NCBI GenBank assembly: GCA_964473555.1
Contig: CAYYPL010000004.1
Location: 62,001-126,000 of the forward strand
DNA from: UBA11400 sp964473555
Lineage (GTDB): Bacteria; Bacteroidota; Rhodothermia; Balneolales; HLUCCA01
Direction: 5' to 3'
Length of the DNA: 64,000 nt
The position numbers and the translations under genes are program-made. The notes beneath the pieces are model-generated. The model was not told where the DNA came from and did not search any database. It worked only from the letters and a program-made list of their open reading frames with translations. Positions 28,080-36,539 of the stretch are shown here, piece by piece (the stretch's first letter is position 1; each line of letters starts with the position of its first letter).

Positions 28080-28814
28080 TTAGTCGAGGAACGTTACAGC
28101 GCCAGTAGAGATGTCATACATCGCACCTACAATCATGAGTTTACCATCCGTTTCGAGTTGAACGAGTTCCGGACTATTTGCCCGGATGTCAGAAATAGCA
28201 TTGCGTACTTGTTCTGTACCAACCAGGTCAACGTATTCGTGTGAATCGACCTCGAAGGGAGTATCGCCTGATTGATTGATTTCGTTTGCACGAGCAACTG
28301 CTGGTTTGATTTTTTCAACCAACATGGTCAAGTTACCAAATTTTGCATCTGCAATTGCCCCTTTAATAGCTCCGCAGGATGTGTGACCCATCACTAAAAC
28401 AAGTTTCGCACCGGATAAAGCGGTTGCGAATTCAATCCCTCCAAGAACATCTTCATTCACAACATTTCCTGCTAGTCGAGTACTGAACAGATCACCAATG
28501 CGTGTATCAAAAATGGTTTCTACTGGGACACGGCTGTCGATGCAGCTTAATACGACCGCATAAGGATATTGTCCACCTGCTGTTTTAGCAATTTCAGTTT
28601 GATAGTCACGAGTACGCATCGTGCCATCTAAAAATCGTTGGTTCCCATCTTTGAAGGCTTGGAGAACTTCAGCAGGAGTCATAGTATCTCTTGATTCCTG
28701 GGTCAATACCGGTTCAGTATCGGTGACTATATCAGCAGCTGTTTGCTCAGTGGCCGGAGCACAAGAAATCCCCGTAAAAGTAAGTATTGTAATAAGATAG
28801 ACTAGGTTTTTCAT
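28080..28814 (-). CDS. Beta-class carbonic anhydrase, exported lipoprotein
   Basis: 244 residues. The hydrophobic leader ends at Cys18 (TFTGISC), so the enzyme is probably a lipid-anchored periplasmic or surface protein. The beta-carbonic anhydrase zinc ligands are C91, H144 and C147, with the gate pair D93/R95 (CIDSR and GHTSCGA). It interconverts CO2 and bicarbonate. Extracytoplasmic location fits supplying bicarbonate to an importer such as the SbtA at 15225, although the genes are 12 kb apart. The 273 bp downstream on the chart (28815-29088) contains no recognisable gene. Confidence 0.93.
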   Translation of the reverse strand: MKNLVYLITILTFTGISCAPATEQTAADIVTDTEPVLTQESRDTMTPAEVLQAFKDGNQRFLDGTMRTRDYQTEIAKTAGGQYPYAVVLSCIDSRVPVETIFDTRIGDLFSTRLAGNVVNEDVLGGIEFATALSGAKLVLVMGHTSCGAIKGAIADAKFGNLTMLVEKIKPAVARANEINQSGDTPFEVDSHEYVDLVGTEQVRNAISDIRANSPELVQLETDGKLMIVGAMYDISTGAVTFLD

Positions 28815-29088
28815 TGTTTTTTAGTGTTTAATTTGGCGCTTAATCTTAATTAATAACTGGCGCATCAGAGACTTGAGCTTCAATTAACGAGATCGAAATC
28901 AGATTTTGGCTGACTCCAGTAATGAGGGGGATAAAAATGCGGATAATGTGACGGGATTTTATCGATCCACATTAGAGCACTTAGTCAATACTAAATTCGA
29001 ATATACATCAGATTCAATGAATTGCATAGTATTCAGGTGATAAATGAGGTTTTTGTAATAGTAGTAGTACTGGTGCTTTCCGATTAGC

Positions 29089-29550
29089 TTAAATCCATCT
29101 GCTTACCTTAGCTGAATAGGTCAGGTACTTTTCCCCAAAAATTCGAGTGAGATGTCGTTCTTCAGGTAAAATTTGAAATCGGTCCATATACAGTTTAAAA
29201 AGTGCCGGTCCAACTAGTGCAATAGGTGCAGCGAAATACACAAAAAGTGCCAACAAGGAACATAGCAATCCAAGATACATTGGATTTCGACTCCAGGAAT
29301 ACACCCCATTGGTAACCAAGACCGATGAGTTTTCAGGCGTAAAAGGATTCACGGTTGTTTGCTTATTTCTGAATTCGATCACTCCCATCAAGGCAACATA
29401 CCCCCCAAATAGAGCTAGCGGTCCAATGATCATCATTTTGTAAAGCATCTCCAGCTCAATCTTAAAAGCCGAACGTTGGACGAAATACATAATGACCACA
29501 CAAACGATAAAAACTCCAACAGGAGGTATGCGCATTTCGAGGATCTTCAT
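29089..29550 (-). CDS. Isoprenylcysteine methyltransferase-like membrane protein
   Basis: 153 residues with several hydrophobic helices. The C-terminal motif NGVYSWSRNPMYLGLL, followed by LPEERHLTRIFGEKYLTYSAKVSRW, is characteristic of the phospholipid methyltransferase/ICMT superfamily. The His/Arg/Glu residues there bind S-adenosylmethionine. The substrate in bacteria is generally unknown. It appears monocistronic. Confidence 0.85.
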   Translation of the reverse strand: MKILEMRIPPVGVFIVCVVIMYFVQRSAFKIELEMLYKMMIIGPLALFGGYVALMGVIEFRNKQTTVNPFTPENSSVLVTNGVYSWSRNPMYLGLLCSLLALFVYFAAPIALVGPALFKLYMDRFQILPEERHLTRIFGEKYLTYSAKVSRWI

Positions 29551-29643
29551 GAGACTTAAATGATATTCAGGATGCAGTTTACACCACCCAATCTACTCAA
29601 TAAAACAGACAGGTGACAAGATAAGGGAAAAATGAAATGGCCT

Positions 29644-29712
29644 TGAAATGAGAGACGAGTTATGAGGAACAAACAAAATCCCTCTGATCTCATATCTTTA
29701 TATCTTATCAGA
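29644..29712. repeat. Intergenic repeat-mosaic segment
   Basis: GATGAGAGACGAG-like sequence is followed by an inverted counterpart CCCTCTGATCTCATATC and then TATCTTATC-type units. It matches the c-c'-d order seen at 5990-6110. It is the only recognisable content of the 272-bp spacer besides the palindrome at 29756. Confidence 0.6.
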
Positions 29713-29751
29713 TAACTAAGTTTTTTGTTCCGCATGAACTAAACTATTTGT

Positions 29752-29771
29752 ATGTTTGTTTAAACAACTAT
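29752..29771. promoter_or_regulatory. Second copy of the TTGTTTAAACAACTA operator
   Basis: A 12-bp perfect palindrome TTGTTTAAACAA with right half-site identical to the one at 8349-8368. Two positions of the left half are changed, and the flanking AT pairs are kept. It lies about 52 bp upstream of the thioredoxin-like gene start, where a repressor could block the promoter. Confidence 0.55.
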
Positions 29772-29823
29772 TAACGAAAAGTAGCATTTACTGTACCATG
29801 ATGTACTCAAAGGATGTTAGATC

Positions 29824-30387
29824 ATGAATTTTCAAGGTTATTTGAACTTATTTGATGAGATTTTATCGGCCGAGAATCCACAAGCACCATATGACAAACC
29901 AGCATATATAAATTACGTCAAGCTCAATCAGTCAAGAATGGCTCGATGGATGAAAACCTTGAAAGTTAATCCTGATTTAATGGATACGCTGAATGATCTA
30001 GAAGAAACTCAACACTGGATAATAATTACTGAACCTTGGTGCGGAGATGCGGCTCATACCCTTCCATTTTTAGTCACATTGGCTGAGAAATCCCCCAAAA
30101 TTACCTATGAGATACAACTTCGGGACTCCGAACCTTATCTGATCAATGATTATTTGACCAACGGTGGTAAAAGTATACCAAAACTAGTCGCAAGAGATAT
30201 GGAAGGCATAGATTTGTACACTTGGGGCCCCAGACCTGTAGCATCCCAGGAAATTTTCAATAACATGAAAACTGAAGGCGCCTCTTTCGATGAAATTACT
30301 CTGAAACTTCAAATTTGGTACAATGTCGATAAGGGAAAAAGCGTTCAGCAAGAATTACTTGATCTCATGGCTCAACAAACGGGTTAA
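29824..30387 (+). CDS. Thioredoxin-fold protein
   Basis: 187 residues, no signal peptide. The thioredoxin-like core is marked by IITEPWCGDAAHTLPFL, where the usual CxxC is reduced to a single Cys followed by Gly-Asp-Ala. This is the pattern of the Thioredoxin_9 group found in Firmicutes and Bacteroidota. With a single Cys it may handle thiol adducts rather than disulfide exchange. The upstream operator, shared with the VOC/YciI pair, suggests joint control by an electrophile- or thiol-stress repressor (inference). Confidence 0.8.
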   Translation: MNFQGYLNLFDEILSAENPQAPYDKPAYINYVKLNQSRMARWMKTLKVNPDLMDTLNDLEETQHWIIITEPWCGDAAHTLPFLVTLAEKSPKITYEIQLRDSEPYLINDYLTNGGKSIPKLVARDMEGIDLYTWGPRPVASQEIFNNMKTEGASFDEITLKLQIWYNVDKGKSVQQELLDLMAQQTG

Positions 30388-30405
30388 CTTGTTCAAATCT
30401 ACAAA

Positions 30406-30600
30406 TTAGCTGTTTTCTAGCTTTCGCTGTCGTCTGATTATGTACTTCCAGGTAAGAGATCCAACAATCAATGCCAAGGGAAGTGCTCCAGGTTCATCTT
30501 CTACAGTGATCATAAAGACTAACAATAATAGGCCCAGTACCAAAAGTAGTGTAGATATTAGACTTTGTGATTTGTACATAGTATGATGCGCCTCAGTCAT
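30406..30600 (-). CDS. Small two-helix membrane protein, unknown
   Basis: 64 residues: two hydrophobic segments (LISTLLLVLGLLLLVFMI and GALPLALIVGSLTW) and a basic tail. Not matched to a named family. It sits 16 bp downstream of the HTH regulator gene on the same strand, so it is probably the last gene of the three-gene operon with the regulator and the larger membrane protein. Real-gene status rests on this context. Confidence 0.55.
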   Translation of the reverse strand: MTEAHHTMYKSQSLISTLLLVLGLLLLVFMITVEDEPGALPLALIVGSLTWKYIIRRQRKLENS

Positions 30601-30616
30601 GATCTGACGTTTTAGA

Positions 30617-30919
30617 TTAAAAATTTATTCCTTTGATAAGTGATTCAAGGGCTTTCAGGTGTACCTCAAATGCGTTTTTGCCATCATGAGTTACCGAGTA
30701 GTTCGTGTTGGGTTTTCTTCCAACAAAAGATTTCTCGACTGAAATGAAGCCCTCCTTTTCGAGTGCTTTCAGATGAGTAGCCAGGTTACCGTCAGTTGTA
30801 TCAAGTAGATTGCGAAGCGTGGTAAAGTCCAAAGCATCATTCACCAGAAGTGCTGACATCACCCCAAGTCGGATTCGGCTCTCAAACGCCTTATGTAAGT
30901 CGTCAATATTCGTTTTCAC
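30617..30919 (-). CDS. Winged-helix transcriptional regulator
   Basis: 100 residues from a GTG at 30919 that overlaps the upstream gene's TGA as GTGA, a strong coupling signal. A longer frame to 30985 would overlap that gene heavily and is not preferred. The protein is a compact winged helix: FESRIRLGVMSALLVND, then LRNLLDTTDGNLATHLKALEKEGFISVEKSF. This resembles the HTH_34/MarR-ArsR-like regulators that in Bacteroidota pair with small multi-pass membrane proteins. It probably represses its own operon. Confidence 0.85.
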   Translation of the reverse strand: MKTNIDDLHKAFESRIRLGVMSALLVNDALDFTTLRNLLDTTDGNLATHLKALEKEGFISVEKSFVGRKPNTNYSVTHDGKNAFEVHLKALESLIKGINF

Positions 30920-31542
30920 CGCTCGTACCTGTAATACATATAGGTTCCATATACTATATGGACAACTCCGAATCCAAATGCCCAAATCATGAGGCTGTAA
31001 TCAAGCAAAAAAGAGGCAGCCAATCCAAGAATGACTTGAATGAGGCCGAGAATCTTTACATCGTCGAAAGTAAATTTTCCAGCGTGAAAAAGTGCCAGTC
31101 CATAGAAAATCAGTGTAAGGGGTGCAACAAGGCCGTACAGACCATAATTCATTAGAATCAAAATCAGAACTGCTCCTGAACTTAAAGGAACCGCCATGTT
31201 GGCTACCAATTGCTTTGAGGCTGCATTCCAGACACTCTCCCCCTTTTTCCCGGCATTCTTTGAAGAAAGTGCAATAGCATTTCCGATTGCAAACACCATA
31301 GCGGTGAGTCCTGCATAAGCAACATTTGGGATTACCGCCATAAATTCCGGGTCGGTCTCGACTGTATACATCATTTTGGTCGGATTCACATCAAAATAGA
31401 AGTATGTAGCAGCAGCGGCCAAAAGGGCATAGAATCCAGCAATTGTACCTGCCCATCCGGATAGAGACATAAACTTGGATGATCGTTCCATCATAGAACG
31501 GATTTCGGCAAGGTCTTTCAGGTAGTCGTTTTTGTCTTTCAT
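30916..31542 (-). CDS. Multi-pass membrane protein of a regulator/membrane pair
   Basis: 208 residues with about six hydrophobic segments and a short cytosolic N-terminus (LAEIRSMMERSSKFMSLSGWAGTIAG). This start is typical of an uncharacterised family often coupled to a winged-helix regulator. Its stop overlaps the regulator's GTG by 4 bp. Function unknown; the pair may respond to membrane state. It is preceded by a heptad-repeat tract and a structured spacer. Confidence 0.75.
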   Translation of the reverse strand: MKDKNDYLKDLAEIRSMMERSSKFMSLSGWAGTIAGFYALLAAAATYFYFDVNPTKMMYTVETDPEFMAVIPNVAYAGLTAMVFAIGNAIALSSKNAGKKGESVWNAASKQLVANMAVPLSSGAVLILILMNYGLYGLVAPLTLIFYGLALFHAGKFTFDDVKILGLIQVILGLAASFLLDYSLMIWAFGFGVVHIVYGTYMYYRYER

Positions 31543-31552
31543 TGTAAGGGAG

Positions 31553-31605
31553 TGGGTAGTGGGTAGTGGGTAGTGGGTAGTGGGGAGTGGGGAGTGGGGA
31601 GTATG
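31553..31605. repeat. GTGGGTA/GTGGGGA heptad tandem tract
   Basis: Seven or more consecutive 7-bp units (GTGGGTA x4, then GTGGGGA x3) lie 11 bp upstream of the membrane-protein start. The same unit family appears at 32254, 43509-43610, 46210 and, in the opposite orientation, inside dnaX. Confidence 0.85.
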
Positions 31606-31630
31606 AGAACGGAGAACGAATTTATCTAAC

Positions 31631-31736
31631 GTTCACTTGTTTTCTTGTGATCAACTTCTCGCTTGCCTAGCAAGCTACTTACGCAAGAAAATACTGCTGA
31701 CGTAGGTGAAAATCGCTGTCGCTAGAGAAAGTGAAC
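31631..31736. other. Nested inverted repeats, candidate structured RNA
   Basis: Three nested pairings are present. The outer is GTTCACTT (31631-31638) with AAGTGAAC (31729-31736). The middle is TTTTCTTG (31640-31647) with CAAGAAAA (31684-31691). The inner is GCTTGC (31661-31666) with GCAAGC (31670-31675). The element lies in the 262-bp spacer between the GNAT gene and the membrane-protein gene. It could be a leader RNA, a terminator for GNAT, or a remnant element. Confidence 0.4.
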
Positions 31737-31805
31737 ATGTTCCGTCCGCTTTCCCGCTTCTAAATATAAACCAAACACACTTTGAAATACAAAGTGGAAT
31801 CTGAA

Positions 31806-32252
31806 TTATTGTATCTCTTCGAACAGTTTGTAGTGGGTTTCTTCCATACCAAGGGATTGGTACGTCATTTGAGCATTCACATTTTCGCGTTCAACATACA
31901 AACGGAATCCACATACTCCGGACTGGCTGGCAGCCATGTCCTTGATCACTTTGTACATAGCTCTGTATACCCCTTTACGGCGAAATTCAGGGCGGACATA
32001 CACACTTTGTATCCACCAGAACACCCCGTTTCGCCAGTCGCTCCATTCGAATGTGATCATGAGAGACCCGGCTATTTGTCCATCGGACTCCGCCACCATA
32101 TAGAAACCATACTCGGGATGGTTGAACAATCCATGAACGCCGGGTTCAATTTCTGATCGTTTTAGAACTTTATCTTCTGTTTCCAGTGCCATCGCGATGT
32201 TGAACTCGATGATAGTCTGGGCGTCGGAGGGTTGGGCTTTTCTTATAGTCAT
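31806..32252 (-). CDS. GNAT family N-acetyltransferase
   Basis: 148 residues. The GNAT acetyl-CoA motif is in the central part: SVYVRPEFRRKGVYRAMYKVIKDMA (Q/RxxGxG/A-type pyrophosphate loop RRKGVY). The N-terminal TIRKAQPSDAQTIIEFNIAMALETED is typical of small GNAT proteins. Acceptor substrate unknown. A repeat remnant lies directly upstream. Confidence 0.9.
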   Translation of the reverse strand: MTIRKAQPSDAQTIIEFNIAMALETEDKVLKRSEIEPGVHGLFNHPEYGFYMVAESDGQIAGSLMITFEWSDWRNGVFWWIQSVYVRPEFRRKGVYRAMYKVIKDMAASQSGVCGFRLYVERENVNAQMTYQSLGMEETHYKLFEEIQ

Positions 32253-32614
32253 AGGGAGTGGGAAGTGGGTGATTGGTAGTGAATGGTAGAAATTGTGCGT
32301 TATGTGGCTTCAAGCGACGTTATGTCACTTAAAAGACCCGGATTTAAAATAACAGGATAATTATCAACATCCCGAACACGACTACGCTCCTGAGCATATA
32401 TTTAACCACTTTCAAAAGCTACAATTCAAAACCGTGCAACATGTATGGCGAAAACTCTGTGCATAAATTTTTGATTTGTTTTTGATATAACAACAGTCAA
32501 ATGCAGATCATCCGGATTTATGACTCTACACGTCGTTCATCTGCTAAAAATACTATCACTACACCCTAAGAGTTTCGTATTTTTGGGCACTTACATCCGG
32601 AACCCATTCAGTTT
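32253..32614. other. 362-bp spacer: repeat remnant and mtgA promoter
   Basis: The first ~35 bp are degenerate heptad units (GGGAGTGGGAAGTGGGTGATTGGTAGTG). The middle shows no ORF or RNA I can recognise. A Bacteroidota-type -7 box TATTTTTG at 32578-32585 lies 29 nt before the mtgA start. Confidence 0.5.
32578..32585 (+). promoter_or_regulatory. TAnnTTTG-type -7 box for mtgA
   Basis: TATTTTTG fits TAnnTTTG and is 29 nt upstream of the ATG. Spacing is consistent with a short 5' UTR. Confidence 0.4.
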
Positions 32615-33487
32615 ATGTCAAACCCGTCCAAAACCAGACAAAAGCCGAAAAGCCTTTTCAGACGATTCATTCGTTTCTTGATTTTATCCATTACTGCGGT
32701 TCTCGGGACGTTACTCTTGCTTATCGTTCTACTCCGCTGGGTGAATCCTCCGTTAACAAGTTTCACGATCAGAGAAGACTGGACCGCACTCAACAGAGAA
32801 TCCTATAACCTTCGAAGCTACTGGGTTGACTACGACGACATTCCCGATCCAATGAAATGGGCGGTTGTTGCCGCAGAGGATCAATTGTTCTGGACCCACA
32901 ATGGATTCGATGTGCAATCTATCCAGGAGGCATGGGATGATCGTCAGGCTGGGCGCCGAACCCGCGGTGCAAGTACCTTATCGCAGCAAGTTTCCAAGAA
33001 TCTGTTTCTGTCTGGATCGCAGTCGTTCATCCGGAAAGGCATCGAAGCCGGAATCACGGTTCTGATTGAATTGATCTGGCCAAAAGAACGCATCCTCGAA
33101 GTGTATCTGAACATCGCTGAGTTTGGTCCTGGAATCTTTGGTATAGGCAAAGCGTCTGAAGTTTTTTGGAACACATCTCCTACACGAATCAACTCAGATA
33201 GAGCAGCAAGGCTCGCCGCAGTTCTTCCGAGTCCGAAACGGATGCGTGTTGAGCCTCCATCTCCGTATGCGGCTCAACGCAGTCGATGGATATTGCGACA
33301 GATGCGTCAACTCACCGGACAATCATTCGGAGCACCGCGTCAGCAAACGACCACATCCGTTACATCACCGGATAGTTCAACAGCGCAACGTCAAGCTGAT
33401 ACGCTGAGCACGGTGCCGTCTCTTCCAGAAATCCAAACTCCGGAACAACGTACATCTCCTTCAGACACGACAAGATCTGAGAATTAG
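32615..33487 (+). CDS. mtgA: Monofunctional peptidoglycan glycosyltransferase (GT51)
   Basis: 290 residues. It has a cytoplasmic basic N-terminus, one membrane helix (about 20-42) and a GT51 lipid II polymerase domain. E88 in VVAAEDQLFWTHNGFD is the catalytic Glu. The RRTRGASTLSQQVSKNLFL and KERILEVYLNIAEFG signatures are present. No transpeptidase domain is fused, so it polymerises glycan strands only. The last ~60 residues are Ser/Thr/Gln-rich and low in complexity, an extension not usual for MtgA. Confidence 0.95.
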   Translation: MSNPSKTRQKPKSLFRRFIRFLILSITAVLGTLLLLIVLLRWVNPPLTSFTIREDWTALNRESYNLRSYWVDYDDIPDPMKWAVVAAEDQLFWTHNGFDVQSIQEAWDDRQAGRRTRGASTLSQQVSKNLFLSGSQSFIRKGIEAGITVLIELIWPKERILEVYLNIAEFGPGIFGIGKASEVFWNTSPTRINSDRAARLAAVLPSPKRMRVEPPSPYAAQRSRWILRQMRQLTGQSFGAPRQQTTTSVTSPDSSTAQRQADTLSTVPSLPEIQTPEQRTSPSDTTRSEN

Positions 33488-33595
33488 TTCTATACACTCA
33501 GCTTTTACTCTTTTTGACGTTCGATTTTTGCACACGTGCGTCAATGTGTCTAATTTGGCCGCACACTCTCAACGTTCTTTAGTCCCTCATCGTGT

Positions 33596-35095
33596 ATGAA
33601 ATCAATTAAACTACTCAACTTCCTGGCGGTTGCCTTACTTATTTTAGCGACCGATGATTCTATGTACGCGCAGGAATACTCTCGCAATTTGCCGGTGGAC
33701 TACTCTTCGGTAACCGAGTCTACAGTTACCGTCAAAGGTCAGCGTATCCCCTATTCGGCCACAACCGGAACCATGCCGGTGTATAATTCAAAGAATGAAC
33801 CGGTTGCATCCCTGTTTTTTGTGTACTACCAGCGCACCGATGTCCGTGATAAATCCACACGTCCAATCGTGTTTTCGTTCAACGGTGGACCTGGTTCTGC
33901 ATCGGTCTGGATGCATATTGGCTACACCGGACCTCGCTTTCTGAAAATCGATGCTGAAGGAAATCCGATTCAGCCTTATGGAGTAGTAGAGAATCCGCAC
34001 TCCATTCTGGATGTGGCCGATATCGTTTATATTGATCCGGTGAATACCGGATTCTCTCGCATCTTGAGTGAGGACGCCAAACGCGAAGACTTTTTCGGAG
34101 TCAATGCCGATATCCGTTACCTGGCAGACTGGATCAACACATTCGTTTCACGGTACAATTTGTGGCGTTCACCCAAATTCCTGAAAGGTGAAAGCTACGG
34201 AACAACACGTGTTTCCGGCCTCGCACGTCAACTTCAGAACTCACATTGGATGTTTTTCAACGGAGTGATTCTGGTGTCTCCAACAGGTCTCGGAATCGAT
34301 CGAAGTGGTCCGGTTGCACGTGCCAATTATCTGCCCTATTACGCGGCAACCGCCTGGTATCACAAAGTACTGAGCCCGGATCTTCAGCAAAAAACCCTTG
34401 AGGATTTGCTTCCAGAAGTTGAAGAGTACACGATCAATACCCTGATTCCGGCCATGGCAATGGGCGGATTCCTGGATCCAGCGAAGCGTGACGAAATCGC
34501 AACGCAGATGTCCCGCTACTCGGGACTGGACAGGGAAGTCCTTTTACAGCACAATTTGGCAGTACCCACATCATTTTTCTGGAAAGAACTGCTTCGCGAC
34601 CAGAGTTTGACCGTTGGTCGACTGGATTCTCGTTACCGCGGGATTGATCGTCAGGATGCGGGCGAGCGATACGATCATGACCCGGCCCTCACCGCCTGGA
34701 ATCACGCATTTTCACCTGCCATCAACTACTATTTGCGAGAGGTACTTGGATTTAAAACGGACCTGCAGTACAATCTGTTTGGTCCGGTTAATCCATGGGA
34801 TCGTTCTGGCGACACTACCGGAGAGGACTTGAGGTCAGCAATGGCTCAGAATCCCTATTTGCATACCATGATCCAGTCCGGATATTTTGATGGCGGAACG
34901 GACTATTTCAATGCCAAGTACACCATGTGGCATCTGGATCCGAGTGGCAAACTCAAAGATCGACTGCGTTTTGAGGGGTATCACAGTGGACATATGATGT
35001 ATCTGCGACAGGAAGACCTGGCGACTTCCAACGAACACATTCGTGAGTTCATTCGCCAGTCGATTCCACCTGCTGGTACTCCGGCCAAGTACTGA
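33596..35095 (+). CDS. Secreted S10 serine carboxypeptidase
   Basis: 499 residues with a signal peptide ending near MYAQ. The S10 oxyanion motif FNGGPGSAS is at about 95-103 and the nucleophile is S200 in GESYGTTR. The catalytic Asp (GYFDGGTDYF) and His (GYHSGHMMY) are near the C-terminus. It releases C-terminal amino acids from peptides, presumably in the periplasm, and complements the S9 and M24 enzymes. Confidence 0.93.
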   Translation: MKSIKLLNFLAVALLILATDDSMYAQEYSRNLPVDYSSVTESTVTVKGQRIPYSATTGTMPVYNSKNEPVASLFFVYYQRTDVRDKSTRPIVFSFNGGPGSASVWMHIGYTGPRFLKIDAEGNPIQPYGVVENPHSILDVADIVYIDPVNTGFSRILSEDAKREDFFGVNADIRYLADWINTFVSRYNLWRSPKFLKGESYGTTRVSGLARQLQNSHWMFFNGVILVSPTGLGIDRSGPVARANYLPYYAATAWYHKVLSPDLQQKTLEDLLPEVEEYTINTLIPAMAMGGFLDPAKRDEIATQMSRYSGLDREVLLQHNLAVPTSFFWKELLRDQSLTVGRLDSRYRGIDRQDAGERYDHDPALTAWNHAFSPAINYYLREVLGFKTDLQYNLFGPVNPWDRSGDTTGEDLRSAMAQNPYLHTMIQSGYFDGGTDYFNAKYTMWHLDPSGKLKDRLRFEGYHSGHMMYLRQEDLATSNEHIREFIRQSIPPAGTPAKY

Positions 35096-35267
35096 GAAAA
35101 GATGAAGTTTTTAACTGGAAGTTGAATTTCATTTTTTTATCACTCAGGCAGGATTCCTGGTACAAAATTAGAGTATAGGTATAGTCTGATTTACTAGTAC
35201 TTATAAACAGGTCCATCGATACATACTAGTTGCCCTGATGCGGATAAAATTAACACACTAAAAAAAC

Positions 35268-36416
35268 CTAGTTTATATTTTTTTCCTGGTCAAATGGCCA
35301 CGCAGTAACACAATTCTTCATCATTTTCCAGGAATGGCAAACCCATTCCGGACTCCATTTAACTCCTAGTGGTATTGCTACATATCTGGAATGGCGTAGA
35401 ATAAAATTGGCGAAAAGTGAACAGTTGAAGTCGTGGTTTGATGACCGCCCCAGTGTTTCTTGTAGGAGATCTTTATATCCCAACATGTTAGGCGAATCAA
35501 GAACAGAGTACAACAATTGGTTCGAGCGGCGAACTAAAATCTCATTCAGAAGCAGGTTGTTTGCGTCGTAGGTTGCTGGTAACACTACGCCCGCACCAGA
35601 AATATCTAATAGTATTAAAGGATCATTGCCACCACCAAGGAAATTTGCGACATTGAAATCTAAATGAGATTCGACCATTCTTGCACTGCTTACAAAATCC
35701 ATAAAGTTGATCCGTTGAGTCTCCATACTTGCTCGTTCGGGTGGCTCGAGACAAGCAACCACCTCATCGAAATAGGGTTCAAACATAGATGGATTGGGGT
35801 CTTTTGATTTTTCGCGGATATATTGGACATAATTACCCGTGATTTGTCTGACCGATTCATGTTGTTGATCTCCTGATTGCAACCCAATACAGGGTAGTTC
35901 ATAGAGTGGTTCGCGTTTGATATATAACCCATTCCTGGTTTCATGAAAATAAAAATTTGGAGTTTGAAAATAGGAAAATAGATCTAAGCTTCTAGCCTTC
36001 AATAAGTTAACCCGCATTTCTTCTGATACTACGGTACTTACCTCCATTTTGATAAAATCGAAATACATTATGGACTGATTGCGCGTGAACCAAACTACAG
36101 TTGAATTTCCCTGGTTTTTTTTAGATTTGTAAACTGGTGAAACAATCCATTGAAGTACAGCTTGAAGTACATGGTATCCGAAGGATCCATCTCTGGTAGT
36201 TCCGCCATAGAAGCCTAAAAAAATGCGAGATATTCGTGCCTTATCGTAATTGTTCTGCCAATATATACGCCCCTTGCCTCTCCAAATTCCTGCACGTACA
36301 TGTACAACTGATTTCCGGATTAACTTCGATTTAATCCATTGTGCGAAGAATAATTCCGCAATGGCCCTTATTTTTTTTTGTACATTCCTTTGCACGCGTG
36401 GTTGAGTATGAATCAT
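35268..36416 (-). CDS. Kinase-like (APH-fold) protein, uncharacterised
   Basis: 382 residues from the ATG at 36416 (the frame opens with TTG six bases earlier). I do not recognise a named family. The region ESHLDFNVANFLGGG, followed by LILLDISGAG, resembles the catalytic loop and metal-binding motif of aminoglycoside phosphotransferase/choline kinase-like enzymes (HGDxxxxN...D). The N-terminal half has FDFIKMEV as a possible Lys strand. The gene is AT-rich and isolated between a carboxypeptidase and an esterase. Glycan- or lipid-related phosphotransfer is a guess. Confidence 0.45.
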   Translation of the reverse strand: MIHTQPRVQRNVQKKIRAIAELFFAQWIKSKLIRKSVVHVRAGIWRGKGRIYWQNNYDKARISRIFLGFYGGTTRDGSFGYHVLQAVLQWIVSPVYKSKKNQGNSTVVWFTRNQSIMYFDFIKMEVSTVVSEEMRVNLLKARSLDLFSYFQTPNFYFHETRNGLYIKREPLYELPCIGLQSGDQQHESVRQITGNYVQYIREKSKDPNPSMFEPYFDEVVACLEPPERASMETQRINFMDFVSSARMVESHLDFNVANFLGGGNDPLILLDISGAGVVLPATYDANNLLLNEILVRRSNQLLYSVLDSPNMLGYKDLLQETLGRSSNHDFNCSLFANFILRHSRYVAIPLGVKWSPEWVCHSWKMMKNCVTAWPFDQEKNIN

Positions 36417-36539
36417 AACCAAGCCATCGAAGATAGACTGATGAGTGATGGGGTGGCTAGTTGGTAGAATTCTACAGATGATTTAGGTATTTGAGACAAG
36501 TATTTATCGTTTGTCCTGTGATTTACATCGCATGCTAAT

